From contig NZ_QBKT01000005.1 in NCBI RefSeq assembly GCF_003054265.1, positions 124,001-188,000 on the forward strand: a DNA stretch of 64,000 nucleotides, written 5' to 3'. How positions within the stretch are numbered: position 1 is the stretch's first letter; every line of letters starts with the position of its first letter. Made by a program: the position numbers and the translations under genes. This stretch comes from Kordia periserrulae. GTDB taxonomy: Bacteria > Bacteroidota > Bacteroidia > Flavobacteriales > Flavobacteriaceae. The notes below the pieces were generated by a model. It was not told the origin of the DNA. It made no database searches and worked only from the letters and a program-made list of their open reading frames with translations. This document shows, in pieces, positions 1 through 8,595 of the stretch.

Positions 1-533
1 TGGAATGCTGGCGTATGTTTCGAGAAGAGAAAATTTCCAAAAAAGAACTGCGTTATCAACGCTTGTTTCAAACTTTTGCAGCTATTAATTTTAAAGCTTC
101 GGATGAATTAATCAACTTGCTTTCCGAACAATACATTCAATATTTATCTAGCTTTAATCACTTGTTTGAATACACGGAAGAACTGTTGCAAAATCTTCAA
201 GAAAAATACAAACTTCATATCATTACCAATGGTTTTCGTGACGTGCAACAACGGAAAATAGAAGCTTCTGGCATTGCTTCGTATTTTGAACACATCATCG
301 ATTCGGAAAGTGTGCATGTAAAAAAGCCAAATCCGAAGATTTTTGAACATGCATTAGCACTTGCAAACGTAAACCCTGAAAATGCATTGATGATTGGCGA
401 TAGTTTGGAAGCTGATATTTTGGGCGCGTTGAAAGTGCAAATGAACGTCATTCATGTCGATTTTGACAAAAAATATACCCATTTGCTATGTCCAATCGTG
501 CATCATTTGACTGAGATTGAGGAACTACTGTAA
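1..533 (+). CDS. YjjG-family HAD phosphatase/nucleotidase, 5' truncated by window edge
   Basis: This is the C-terminal part of a haloacid-dehalogenase-superfamily phosphatase resembling YjjG (house-cleaning 5'-nucleotidase acting on non-canonical pyrimidine nucleotides). The reading frame is open to base 1: residues E-C-W-R precede the first ATG at 15, so that ATG is internal. HAD motif II (IITNGF), the motif III lysine (VKKPNPKIF) and acidic motif IV (MIGDSLEADILGA) are visible, together with the cap-helix region (FREEKISKKELRYQRL). The N-terminal DxD nucleophile motif, roughly 60 residues in the family, must lie upstream of the window. The family is clear; the exact substrate is inferred from homology. 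Confidence 0.85.
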   Translation, partial: ECWRMFREEKISKKELRYQRLFQTFAAINFKASDELINLLSEQYIQYLSSFNHLFEYTEELLQNLQEKYKLHIITNGFRDVQQRKIEASGIASYFEHIIDSESVHVKKPNPKIFEHALALANVNPENALMIGDSLEADILGALKVQMNVIHVDFDKKYTHLLCPIVHHLTEIEELL

Positions 534-625
534 TAAAAGCCTAAAAGTGTCGTTTTTTTAAAAGAAAGTTGTTATACAAAAGAGAAGTACTCTTCTCGTG
601 TATGTATAACAAAAAATGTCGCTTT

Positions 626-1180
626 ATGTTCAAAAAAATTGTTTGCTATTTTCTAGTATTTGCGATGTTTTCCTGTGTGAAAGATGTCGATTTTGAGCAA
701 GCGGAAGATATCGTGCTTTCGCCTGTGGTGGAATCGAGTTTGGTATTTTTTGACTTTGAAGCTTCTGAATTTTCAGAACCTACAGGAACCGCAATTGTCA
801 TTGTGGGAGACGATTTGGAATTGGATGTTTTTAACGATGAATTTCTGCGTGATAACCTTACACGATGCGAATTCTTTTTTGAAATCACCAACTCAATCGA
901 CCGAAACTTTAGAGCAGATATTATTTTATATGATGAAAACGACCAAGTCACATACGCATTTGCCATTGATGTAACTCCTGATGGAAATAATGAAGTCGTA
1001 ACCACACATACCGAAGTGTTTGAAGAGGCGCTGTTAGAACAACTAAAAAGTACCGTACGACTCGAATTGATACTAAGTATGTTTCCAAGCTCAACAGGCA
1101 TTCCGCTTGATGAAAACAGTGTCGGAAACATTAAAATGCGCTCAAAAGCAACACTATTCTTTGTAATCGATAACGAATAA
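626..1180 (+). CDS. Predicted lipoprotein of unknown function
   Basis: I do not recognise this 184-residue protein. An in-frame ATG lies at 569, but the start at 626 gives a clean lipoprotein signal, MFKKIVCYFLVFAMFSC, with the lipobox cysteine at residue 17, followed by an acidic stretch (VKDVDFEQAED). The mature part looks beta-rich and acidic and carries no catalytic motif I can name. It probably sits in the periplasm or outer membrane. The stop is 14 bp before the next gene, which encodes an envelope beta-barrel protein, so the two are likely co-transcribed and may work together at the outer membrane (inference). Confidence 0.7.
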   Translation: MFKKIVCYFLVFAMFSCVKDVDFEQAEDIVLSPVVESSLVFFDFEASEFSEPTGTAIVIVGDDLELDVFNDEFLRDNLTRCEFFFEITNSIDRNFRADIILYDENDQVTYAFAIDVTPDGNNEVVTTHTEVFEEALLEQLKSTVRLELILSMFPSSTGIPLDENSVGNIKMRSKATLFFVIDNE

Positions 1181-1194
1181 AAATTGGTTGGCTA

Positions 1195-2622
1195 TTGAAA
1201 AAACTCAGTTACATATTCCTATTTATCACCAGTTTTGCATTCGCACAAAACAAACCATTGCTGTACAATTTTACAAGCATTCCACAATCGTTATTGCTCA
1301 ATCCTGGTGCTGAGGTCAACTACAAATGGCATGCAGGTTTTCCGTTGCTATCACACATTCACGCTAGCGCTGGTGCTTCTGGCGTTACGGTATATGATGT
1401 GTTTGCTGATAATGGCGTAAATTTTAATGACAAGTTGCGTCGTGTGGTGTATAATTTAGATCGAAACGACTATTTTACGGTCAATCAGCAATTGGAAATT
1501 TTTAGTGGCGGATTTGCCTATGGAAACTCGTATGAACCTGATAAATACCTGTCTTTCGGTTTGTATCAAGAACTAGATATACATTTTTATTATTCAAGAG
1601 ATTATGCAATTTTGGCGTACGAAGGCAATCAAAATAATATTGGACGTAGTTTTGACTTGGGCGATTTGAATGGAAAAGGAGAGTTGTTGTCGGTGTTGCA
1701 TGTTGGAATCACGAAAAAAGTCAATAAAAAATGGACGTATGGCGTTCGTGGAAAAATCTATTCGAGTCTGCTCAATTTTAAATCGACCAATAACAGCGGA
1801 AGTTTTATCACCACAGAAGGCACCAACAATTTTTACAATCACAACTTTGATTTGAATTTGCAATTGCAAACTTCGGGGTATGCTTCTTTGATTGATTTGG
1901 ACAACGACGGACAAAACGATTGGAATCGAAAAGCCATCAAAGAATTGCGAAAAAGAGTACTTTTTGGTGGAAATTTAGGCTTGGGATTGGATGCAGGATT
2001 TACCTATCATCCCAAAGAACAATGGACAATTACAGGAAGTATTCAAGATATTGGATTTATTTATCACACCAAAGACGTAGAAACCTATACGTTGAAAGGT
2101 CAGTACACGTTTGAAGGCGTGAATCCGCTATTTCCCAACAATGGTTCAGGGCAAACTGCCGATGAATATTGGCAAGAAATTACCGAAAACTTTGAAGATT
2201 TGTTCGAGTTGGATACGATTACCACAAACTATATGTCGTGGCGTTCGCCTAAAATCAATGGCTCTGCATCTTATAAATATGGAAAAAAAGTACTCAAAGA
2301 ATGCAATTGCACCGCAGATGACGGCGATTATTTAAACGAAGTCGGGTTGCAATTTTTTGCAATTGGACGTTCGCGCAGACCGCAATTAGCACTTTCTGCC
2401 TTTTATTACCGACGTTTATTTAATTTTTTAAGTGGAAAAGTCACGTACACGGTTGATGGCTTTTCAAAAACAAATATTGGTGTTGGACTGTCTTCGCATA
2501 TTGGAAATATCAACTTTTATATTATGGCAGATAATTTACTGGAATATCAAAATCTTGCCAAATCCAACTATGCGTCTGTGCAATTGGGCTTCAATTATAT
2601 TTTTCCGATGGAGAAAAAGTAG
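1195..2622 (+). CDS. DUF5723 family envelope protein
   Basis: This 475-residue exported protein begins with a TTG codon and a typical signal peptide (MKKLSYIFLFITSFAFAQ). The opening of the mature part (LYNFTSIPQSLLLNPGAE) and the alternating aromatic/glycine strands to the end (FYIMADNLLEYQ, YASVQLGFNYIF) fit the Bacteroidota DUF5723 family, thought to form outer-membrane beta-barrels. A short DxDxDG-like segment (LIDLDNDGQNDWN) near residue 240 may bind calcium. It follows the lipoprotein at 626 by 14 bp and is probably in its operon. No function is established for the family. An ATG start was not found in a better position. Confidence 0.7.
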   Translation: MKKLSYIFLFITSFAFAQNKPLLYNFTSIPQSLLLNPGAEVNYKWHAGFPLLSHIHASAGASGVTVYDVFADNGVNFNDKLRRVVYNLDRNDYFTVNQQLEIFSGGFAYGNSYEPDKYLSFGLYQELDIHFYYSRDYAILAYEGNQNNIGRSFDLGDLNGKGELLSVLHVGITKKVNKKWTYGVRGKIYSSLLNFKSTNNSGSFITTEGTNNFYNHNFDLNLQLQTSGYASLIDLDNDGQNDWNRKAIKELRKRVLFGGNLGLGLDAGFTYHPKEQWTITGSIQDIGFIYHTKDVETYTLKGQYTFEGVNPLFPNNGSGQTADEYWQEITENFEDLFELDTITTNYMSWRSPKINGSASYKYGKKVLKECNCTADDGDYLNEVGLQFFAIGRSRRPQLALSAFYYRRLFNFLSGKVTYTVDGFSKTNIGVGLSSHIGNINFYIMADNLLEYQNLAKSNYASVQLGFNYIFPMEKK

Positions 2623-2704
2623 CGGATTCCAATAAAATGCTTAATTTGGAGCAAAAATATCGCGTCTTTATATCAATAGACATATAACTTAATAATTTAA
2701 ACAG

Positions 2705-3502
2705 ATGAAACGTTTTATAGCGAGTGTACTTTTTGTATTCATAACCTTTTCTTGTTTTTCACAAAAGTTGAATTCATATAAATATGTAGTGATTCCGTAC
2801 GAATTTAGTTTTTTAAAGAAACATAACAAATATCGTGTCAACACGCTTGTACGTTACTTATTTAAAAACGAAGGATTTGAAGTATTATACGATTCTGAAG
2901 ATTTTCCAGAAGAATTGAGCAGCAATCGATGTTTAGGGTTGTATGCAGATATCAATAGTGATTCTAATATTTTTACGACAAAATTAGCATTCGTATTACG
3001 TGATTGCTCCAATAAAATTGTGTTGGAAACGCCTTTTGGTCGCTCCAAAGTTAAGGCGTACGAAAAAGCATATAGTCAAGCGTTGCGGGAAGCTTTTGAA
3101 ACGATTAAAGCGGAAAATTATACCTATCAGCCCAAGAAAAAAGAAGTGGAAATTCCGCCACCACCACCGCCAGTACAAGTCGTTGAAGAAATGCCAGATA
3201 GCGTTGAAGTGAAAGTAACAGAAGAGAAAAAGCCAATCCAGAAAACTGTTGAGCAAACTAAAACGACGACGACTGTTACAGAAACGAAAAAAGTAGTTTT
3301 ATATGCCCAACCGATTGAAAATGGTTATCAATTGGTAGATACTTCGCCAAAAGTGATTATGATTTTATTAAAAACAGGCGTTCCGAATGTGTATTTGGTA
3401 AAAGGGCAAGATGCTACCGTATACAAAGAAAACGGACAATGGATTCTGTCAAAAGCTACAGCTAACGGAAACGCAAAGTCTACGTTGGAGATTAAGTTTT
3501 AG
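2705..3502 (+). CDS. Secreted protein of unknown function with proline-rich linker
   Basis: The 265-residue product has a signal peptide (MKRFIASVLFVFITFSCFSQ). Its N-terminal domain (about residues 20-145) is a conserved flavobacterial type that I know only as hypothetical. A low-complexity linker follows, containing a run of prolines (EIPPPPPPVQVVEEM) and then a Glu/Lys/Thr-rich stretch (about 150-200). A small C-terminal domain (about 200-265) starts at VVLYAQPIENGYQLVDTSPK. Linkers of this sort often span the periplasm or peptidoglycan. The cysteine in FSCFSQ could be a lipobox, but signal peptidase I cleavage after FSQ looks as likely. An 82-bp gap separates it from the DUF5723 gene, so it may have its own promoter. 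Confidence 0.6.
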   Translation: MKRFIASVLFVFITFSCFSQKLNSYKYVVIPYEFSFLKKHNKYRVNTLVRYLFKNEGFEVLYDSEDFPEELSSNRCLGLYADINSDSNIFTTKLAFVLRDCSNKIVLETPFGRSKVKAYEKAYSQALREAFETIKAENYTYQPKKKEVEIPPPPPPVQVVEEMPDSVEVKVTEEKKPIQKTVEQTKTTTTVTETKKVVLYAQPIENGYQLVDTSPKVIMILLKTGVPNVYLVKGQDATVYKENGQWILSKATANGNAKSTLEIKF

Positions 3503-3516
3503 TTTTTGGTTGAAGT

Positions 3517-3580
3517 GTTTATACGTTTAGATGTTTAGGGTTTGAAGTAATTCAAAATCCAACATTCAACATTTAAAATT
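3517..3580 (+). repeat. Intergenic direct repeat, copy 1
   Basis: This 64-bp block begins GTTTATACGTTTAGATG and ends ATTCAACATTTAAAATT. It recurs at 3846-3910 with one substitution and a one-base insertion. The spacing is 329 bp, start to start. Confidence 0.8.
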
Positions 3581-3845
3581 TCAAGTTTCCAAGTACTTCT
3601 CGATACATTTTTCTTTCAGAAAAACACTCGAAGTGACGGTTTTTTTAATGTATCAATTTGAGAATTTGAAAATGTACCAATGGTTTATTGCTTACTTTTC
3701 TTATAAAGCTTAAGTGACGGTTTTAATTAACGATTAACGATTGTTGATTGCTGATTTTTGATTGAAAAATCTCAATGCTACCCAATGTTTCACAAAATGT
3801 AAGTTCGTTGTGTCGAGAACAGCTGTGAATTTCTACGGTTTAAGA

Positions 3846-3910
3846 GTTTATACGTTTAAATGTTTAGGGTTTGGAAGTAATTCAAAATCCAACATTCAAC
3901 ATTTAAAATT
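3846..3910 (+). repeat. Intergenic direct repeat, copy 2
   Basis: This is the second copy of the block at 3517-3580. It ends 33 bp before the stop codon of rarA, which runs on the opposite strand. Confidence 0.8.
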
Positions 3911-3943
3911 CAAAAAAGTCTAACAGCGAAGCGGTCTAAATGT

Positions 3944-5221
3944 CTAATAATTATATTTATCCTTCCAGCGATTCTTTAAAAAATCGCGGAGACTTTTCTC
4001 TCTTGGAGTACTTCCAGGATCATAGATTTTTGTATTGGAGATTTCATCTGGTAAATATTCTTGCGCTACAAAATTGTGATTGTAATCGTGTGAATATTTA
4101 TAATCTTCGCCATAACCTAAATCTTTCATGAGTTTGGTTGGCGCATTTCGCAAATGTAATGGAATCGGCAAATCGCCAGTTTCTCTTACAATCGCTTGTG
4201 CCTTTTTGATCGCCATATATGAAGCATTGCTTTTTGGGGAAGTCGCCAAGTACACCGCACATTGACTCAAAATGATACGCGCTTCCGGATAACCAATAAT
4301 AGAAACTGCTTGAAACGTATTAGTAGCAATCACCAAGGCTGTCGGATTGGCAATTCCTATATCTTCACTGGCAGAAATGAGCATTCTTCGCGCAATGAAT
4401 TTCACATCTTCACCGCCTTCAATCATACGCGCAAGCCAATACACAGCGGCATTTGGATCACTTCCACGAATCGATTTGATAAACGCCGAAATGATATCGT
4501 AATGTTGCTCGCCTGTTTTGTCGTACAACACTGTGTTTTTTTGCACGCGACTCAACACCAAATCGTTGGTAATGGTTATGTTTTCTGTTCCTTCAGAATT
4601 GATAAGAAGCTCAAAAATATTCAACAGTTTTCGTGCATCGCCGCCCGAAAGTTTCAACAACGCTTCCGTTTCTTTGAGGGTGATTTGTTTCTTAGAAAGT
4701 TCAACATCTTCTTTGATAGCACGTTGCAGTAACTTTTCCAAATCATCTTTCCCGAAAGGATTCAATACATATACTTGACAGCGTGACAAGAGTGCAGGAA
4801 TGACTTCAAAACTTGGGTTTTCTGTCGTAGCACCAATGAGTGTTACCCAACCTTTTTCTACAGCTCCTAACAACGAATCTTGTTGCGATTTGCTGAATCG
4901 GTGAATTTCATCAATAAAAAGAATTGGATTTTTTGTGGTGAATAATCCATTGTCTTGTTTGGCGCGTTGAATGACTTCTCGAACTTCTTTCACACCAGAA
5001 CTTATCGCGCTAAGCGTATAAAAAGGACGGTCAGAAGTGGTTGCAATAATATTTGCCAGCGTCGTTTTTCCAGTTCCTGGTGGTCCCCAAAGTAGGAGTG
5101 AAGGGATGATTCCCTGCTGTATTTGTCGGGTTAAAACCCCCGTTTCTCCTACCAAATGCTCTTGACTTATGTAGTCTTGAAGCGTTTTGGGACGTATGCG
5201 TTCGGCTAATGGTTCACTCAT
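3944..5221 (-). CDS. rarA: Replication-associated recombination protein A (RarA/MgsA AAA+ ATPase)
   Basis: This 425-residue AAA+ ATPase is of the clamp-loader clade and acts at stalled replication forks (RarA/MgsA; WRNIP1 in eukaryotes). Visible motifs are Walker A GPPGTGKT (residues 46-53), Walker B ILFIDEIH (100-107), the sensor region GATTENPSF (130-138) with an arginine finger in LLSRC, and the family C-terminal signature [20 protein letters not shown]. The length is normal for full-length RarA. It is transcribed away from the rhomboid gene, with an 83-bp divergent intergenic region. The family assignment is secure. Confidence 0.95.
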   Translation of the reverse strand: MSEPLAERIRPKTLQDYISQEHLVGETGVLTRQIQQGIIPSLLLWGPPGTGKTTLANIIATTSDRPFYTLSAISSGVKEVREVIQRAKQDNGLFTTKNPILFIDEIHRFSKSQQDSLLGAVEKGWVTLIGATTENPSFEVIPALLSRCQVYVLNPFGKDDLEKLLQRAIKEDVELSKKQITLKETEALLKLSGGDARKLLNIFELLINSEGTENITITNDLVLSRVQKNTVLYDKTGEQHYDIISAFIKSIRGSDPNAAVYWLARMIEGGEDVKFIARRMLISASEDIGIANPTALVIATNTFQAVSIIGYPEARIILSQCAVYLATSPKSNASYMAIKKAQAIVRETGDLPIPLHLRNAPTKLMKDLGYGEDYKYSHDYNHNFVAQEYLPDEISNTKIYDPGSTPREKSLRDFLKNRWKDKYNY

Positions 5222-5304
5222 GGTGTAAAAATAATATATTGTGAATTAAGTGACAATTTTTCATGCGAATACATCTTGGCTGATTTTTTGACGAATTGTT
5301 TTGT

Positions 5305-6060
5305 ATGAATCCAAAAAAGCATCCTTTTATTTTCACGCCAGCAGTGTTGCTGATTCCTTTTCTTTTTATTTTTTCCATTTGGTTGGTGTATTGGAGTGAA
5401 GTGCGTTTTGGGTTCCGTTTGAATGACTATGGTGTGTATCCAAGAACGTTGAAAGGATTGCGAGGTGTTATTTTTAGTCCGTTTATTCACGGAAGTATGC
5501 GACATCTTTGGAATAATACCATTCCGTTGTTTTTGTTGAGTGCTGCTATTATTTATTTTTATCGTTCACAACGTTGGACAATTTTTCTTGTTGGATTGTT
5601 AGGCTCAGGAATCATTACGTGGTTGATAGGACGTGAAGCCAATCATATTGGTGCTAGCGGATTTATTTACGTATTGATGAGTTTTATCTTTTTCAAGGGA
5701 ATTATTACAGGATATTATCGTTTTGTGGCGGTTTCGCTCATTATTATGTTTTTGTATGGTGGAATGTTGTGGTATTTATTTCCGATAGACAATCACATTT
5801 CTTGGGAAGGTCACTTGGGAGGATTTATTACGGGATTTTTATTGGCTGTTTTTCTTCCTGTAGTATATACAAAAGAAAAGTTTGAGTGGGAAAAAGAAGA
5901 ATTCATTCCTGATGACGACCCATTTATGCGTCATTTTGATGAAGATGGAAACTTTATAGAAAACCTACCAGAAGAAACTTTTGAGGAAACCAAAACAGAA
6001 GCTACCGTACGAATTAAGTACATTTATGTCGATTCTTCTAAAAATACTGAAGAAGAGTAA
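5305..6060 (+). CDS. Rhomboid family intramembrane serine protease
   Basis: This integral-membrane protease cleaves transmembrane segments of substrates within the bilayer. The catalytic serine sits in NHIGASGF and the partner histidine in SWEGHLGGF on a later helix. The HLWNN motif upstream matches the rhomboid oxyanion/HxxxN region. About six hydrophobic helices span residues 10-200, followed by an acidic cytoplasmic tail. I chose the ATG at 5305 (MNPKKHPFIF) over a TTG at 5296. Its stop directly abuts the stop of the convergent rRNA methyltransferase gene with no base between them. Substrates are unknown. Confidence 0.9.
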   Translation: MNPKKHPFIFTPAVLLIPFLFIFSIWLVYWSEVRFGFRLNDYGVYPRTLKGLRGVIFSPFIHGSMRHLWNNTIPLFLLSAAIIYFYRSQRWTIFLVGLLGSGIITWLIGREANHIGASGFIYVLMSFIFFKGIITGYYRFVAVSLIIMFLYGGMLWYLFPIDNHISWEGHLGGFITGFLLAVFLPVVYTKEKFEWEKEEFIPDDDPFMRHFDEDGNFIENLPEETFEETKTEATVRIKYIYVDSSKNTEEE

Positions 6061-6801
6061 TTAGTTGAGTCGTTGACGGACAATTTCATACAAAAACGCA
6101 CCACAAGCCACTGATACATTCAGCGAAGCAATTTCGCCTAACATTGGTAGTTTTGCTTTGCTATCTACAATTTTTAAGATGGAAGGAGAAACACCTTTTC
6201 CTTCAGAACCCATCACAATTGCAACAGGAACAGTGAAATCTATGTCATATACATTATGCGTAGTTTTTTCTGTGGCAGCTACAACTTGTATTCCTGAGCT
6301 TTGCAAATGGTAAATAGCATCTTTGATGTGGTCTACTTTACAAATAGGAATTTTGAAAATGGCTCCAGCAGATGTTTTTACGGCATCTGCATTCACAGGT
6401 GCGCCACCTTTCTTTTGAATGATGATTCCATCTACACCAGTACATTCAGCCGTTCTGATGATGGCTCCAAAATTGCGTACGTCACTCAGTTGATCAAGAA
6501 TTAAAAAAGTAGGTACTTTTCCAGATTCAATTACATTCAAAACTAAAGTATCAAGATTGTGGAATGCAATAGGAGAAATCAAGGCAATCACGCCTTGGTG
6601 ATTTTTTTTAGTCAGTCTGTTCAATTTTTCAGGAGGAACAAACGAAGTGCTGATAGCGTTTGCACGCAACAGCTGGTCTAATTCGTTAAATAAATCCCCT
6701 CTAAGGCCTTTTTGAATAAAAACCTTATCAATAGTGCTTCCTGAATTAATGGCTTCAATAATAGCTCTTATGCCAAAAATTTGTGTAGTGTTCTCATGCA
6801 T
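6061..6801 (-). CDS. rlmB: TrmH/RlmB-family 23S rRNA 2'-O-ribose methyltransferase
   Basis: This SPOUT-class methyltransferase is predicted to methylate the 2'-OH of G2251 in 23S rRNA using S-adenosylmethionine. An N-terminal substrate-binding domain (IFGIRAIIEAINSG) is followed by the three SPOUT motifs: LDQLSDVRNFGAIIRTAE, IVMGSEGKGVS, and LPMLGEIASLNVSVACG. These form the trefoil knot that binds SAM. The start at MHENTTQIFG (6801) is preferred; an upstream in-frame start would run through the terminator hairpin at 6818-6845. The resulting 246 residues match family length. The specific RlmB assignment, as opposed to another TrmH paralogue, rests on domain content only. Confidence 0.88.
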   Translation of the reverse strand: MHENTTQIFGIRAIIEAINSGSTIDKVFIQKGLRGDLFNELDQLLRANAISTSFVPPEKLNRLTKKNHQGVIALISPIAFHNLDTLVLNVIESGKVPTFLILDQLSDVRNFGAIIRTAECTGVDGIIIQKKGGAPVNADAVKTSAGAIFKIPICKVDHIKDAIYHLQSSGIQVVAATEKTTHNVYDIDFTVPVAIVMGSEGKGVSPSILKIVDSKAKLPMLGEIASLNVSVACGAFLYEIVRQRLN

Positions 6802-6817
6802 GGCGCAAATATAAAAC

Positions 6818-6845
6818 AAAAAACCACCCAATTGGGTGGTTTTTA
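6818..6845 (-). terminator. Rho-independent terminator of first SusCD operon
   Basis: A perfect palindrome (AACCACCCAATTGGGTGGTT) is flanked by A's on the plus-left side and T's on the right, so it could terminate in both directions. It lies directly after the last gene of the minus-strand operon (stop at 6876) and just before the rlmB start. Confidence 0.85.
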
Positions 6846-6875
6846 TGATGTATTATATTAATGTGATATTAATTC

Positions 6876-7721
6876 TTACATTGGTGTATACACAGATACT
6901 CCATTTTCTCCATATCCTTCACAGAACCAAGAGATAGTAATAACTCCAGTATCAATGTCAACTTCGTTCACACCTCCATTTAAAGGAATGATAGATCCCC
7001 AAGGGTCACTTTGGTTTTCCCACTGGATTTTGTTACAAGAGTTAAAGAACGTTACATCCATACTAGTTGGACCAGTTCCGTACGCAGAGCTGTAAGGACC
7101 TCCGTTGTAAAGACCTCCTGAGAAATCTTGTACGAAGAATGTTCCATCACCGTTGTCGATGATTTCAGCAGTTTGCGTGTGAGGATTGAAACTTGGTAAG
7201 AAATCATGGTATCCGTAGTTCGTAGTAACGCTGTACATTCCACCTAAGTCTAATGTAAGGTCACATACTAAGTTTACAGTATGTACTGTAGTAGCAGAAC
7301 CATCAGATAATCCGATTCCAACTCCTCTTGATGCACTTTGTAATACAATGTTGAAAGTGATGTCTCCAGCTACTAAAGCAACATCAGCTCCAGGTACTAC
7401 ATTTAAGTCAATTGTAGCAGTATTTGTATTTGGTTCAAAGTTTACTGTTCCAGAACCAGAAACTGCATCTGCAGAGTTTCCTAAAACATTTTCAATAGTA
7501 TAGTTAACGCTTAAGCTACTTGTATTGATAGGAGCTGTATAGCTAACAGGAATTGAAATTGTTTCTAATGAACTATTTACTGACGTAGTTGTTTCGCCAG
7601 AAGGGAATTCTATCCATCCAGATTCAGGATCAGATTGAAACCTACTATCATCGTCACTCACACAGCTAAATGTAAGTACCAATACTAATGGTAAGACGAA
7701 TAATTTTACGATTTTTTTCAT
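6876..7721 (-). CDS. SusE/SusF-like surface lipoprotein of unknown ligand
   Basis: This 281-residue lipoprotein has a signal MKKIVKLFVLPLVLVLTFSC with the lipobox cysteine at residue 20, followed by an acidic VSDDDS stretch. Acidic residues after the cysteine are typical of the Bacteroidota surface-export signal. The first half resembles Calx-beta/Ig-like sandwich repeats (VSYTAPINTSSLSVNYTIEN, then VNFEPNTNTATIDLNVVPG). The C-terminal domain (about 150-281) is rich in Gly, Tyr and Trp. It is the last gene of a susC-susD-lipoprotein-lipoprotein operon, where such partners usually bind the imported ligand at the cell surface (known of Sus systems; inferred here). Confidence 0.7.
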   Translation of the reverse strand: MKKIVKLFVLPLVLVLTFSCVSDDDSRFQSDPESGWIEFPSGETTTSVNSSLETISIPVSYTAPINTSSLSVNYTIENVLGNSADAVSGSGTVNFEPNTNTATIDLNVVPGADVALVAGDITFNIVLQSASRGVGIGLSDGSATTVHTVNLVCDLTLDLGGMYSVTTNYGYHDFLPSFNPHTQTAEIIDNGDGTFFVQDFSGGLYNGGPYSSAYGTGPTSMDVTFFNSCNKIQWENQSDPWGSIIPLNGGVNEVDIDTGVITISWFCEGYGENGVSVYTPM

Positions 7722-7732
7722 AACAAGATTAA

Positions 7733-8575
7733 TTATAATTTAGTTAATGTGTACGTAGTTACAGCAGCAGCGCCACAAATTTCATTAGTGTCTTCAGTGA
7801 AAACAAGAGTAATACTTGTATCGTCACCTACTGTGTAAGAACCTGGTGATGGAGATGGTCCAAATGCGATAGAACCTCCACATCCAACTCCTGAAGCTTG
7901 TCCAGGAACAATTCCGTTAGCTACAATATCTCCACATACTAAGTTGAAAGAGAAATCTGCTGGTGGATTTGCGAAGTTAAAGCTTGGGTAACACTTTACG
8001 TTAAAAATTCTTTCAGTAGAAGCACCTCCTACAGCAAGACTAACAGTGTTTCCTGTTCCTAAAGCAGGAGCAAAACCTGCAGCTCCGATTCCTCCAGAAA
8101 CAAAAGTCAACATGTAATCACCAGTTGCAAATGTTGATGCAATTGGGCAGATTTCTACGATAGATAAAGAGAAAGGAATTGCACTTCCAACTCCACCATC
8201 ATCAATAGAATCAATTTTTAAAGACAATGTTTCTGTTTGCGTAGTTAATCCGATATCTGTTGCAGTTACTGTTAATGTAGCAAAGTACTCATTTGCAGGA
8301 ATTGTAACAGAAGAAGGGAAACTATATACTTCACTTCCTACAGTTGTATTAGCTTCATCTACAGAAACAGTTACAGTTCTTGGAGATGAAGAAAGTGTAC
8401 TAACACCGATTTCAATATCAAATGTATTGCTATCGTTGATTTCAACTTCTAACGAACCTGTAGTTCCGTTAAAGTACGCCAATGTTTGGCTTTGATCATA
8501 AATAGGCGCTTCTGTCTCTTCACAAGATGTGAACATGAATAATGCTCCTATTAATAATATTGCTATTTTTTTCAT
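7733..8575 (-). CDS. Surface lipoprotein with Ig-like/Calx-beta domain, SusCD partner
   Basis: The 280-residue product has a lipoprotein signal (MKKIAILLIGALFMFTSC, cysteine at 18) and the acidic EETEAP after it. Residues about 25-140 form an Ig/Calx-beta-type sandwich (FDIEIGVSTLSSSPRTVTVS; SVTIPANEYFATLTVTATD), as in DUF1735/DUF4843-like proteins of Sus operons. A second domain with conserved cysteines follows (VEICPIAS, FNVKCYP, NLVCGD, GVGCGG). It is 11 bp from the next lipoprotein gene and 20 bp from susD, so it is clearly in the same operon. Its role is presumably ligand capture on the outer surface. The ligand cannot be read from sequence. Confidence 0.7.
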   Translation of the reverse strand: MKKIAILLIGALFMFTSCEETEAPIYDQSQTLAYFNGTTGSLEVEINDSNTFDIEIGVSTLSSSPRTVTVSVDEANTTVGSEVYSFPSSVTIPANEYFATLTVTATDIGLTTQTETLSLKIDSIDDGGVGSAIPFSLSIVEICPIASTFATGDYMLTFVSGGIGAAGFAPALGTGNTVSLAVGGASTERIFNVKCYPSFNFANPPADFSFNLVCGDIVANGIVPGQASGVGCGGSIAFGPSPSPGSYTVGDDTSITLVFTEDTNEICGAAAVTTYTLTKL

Positions 8576-8595
8576 TACTTTCTTTGTTTTATTGA

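Larger units (their letters stand above)
3503..3943. other. Gene-free 441-bp gap with repeats
   Basis: This stretch lies between the 3' ends of two convergent genes. It holds two near-identical 64-65 bp direct repeats at its borders (listed separately) and AT-rich filler. A segment around 3595-3645 combines a small hairpin (TTTTTCTTTCAGAAAAA) with CACTCGAAGTGACGG, the kind of intergenic repeat often scattered in flavobacterial genomes. No convincing coding sequence or RNA gene is visible. Confidence 0.6.

Noticed and set aside
15-533. ATG at 15 as the true start of the HAD phosphatase
   Set aside because: The frame stays open upstream and the essential N-terminal nucleophile motif is missing, so this ATG is internal to a gene cut by the window edge.
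646-1131. Minus-strand frame of 161 codons opposite the lipoprotein at 626
   Set aside because: The plus-strand frame has a clear lipobox signal and operon context; the minus-strand product is serine-rich without domain features.
4262-4778. Plus-strand frames opposite rarA
   Set aside because: rarA has all AAA+ motifs in the other strand; the overlapping frames have no recognisable sequence.
5218-5505. Minus-strand frame of 95 codons between rarA and the rhomboid gene
   Set aside because: It overlaps the rhomboid coding region and the divergent promoter gap, is low-complexity and has no domain.
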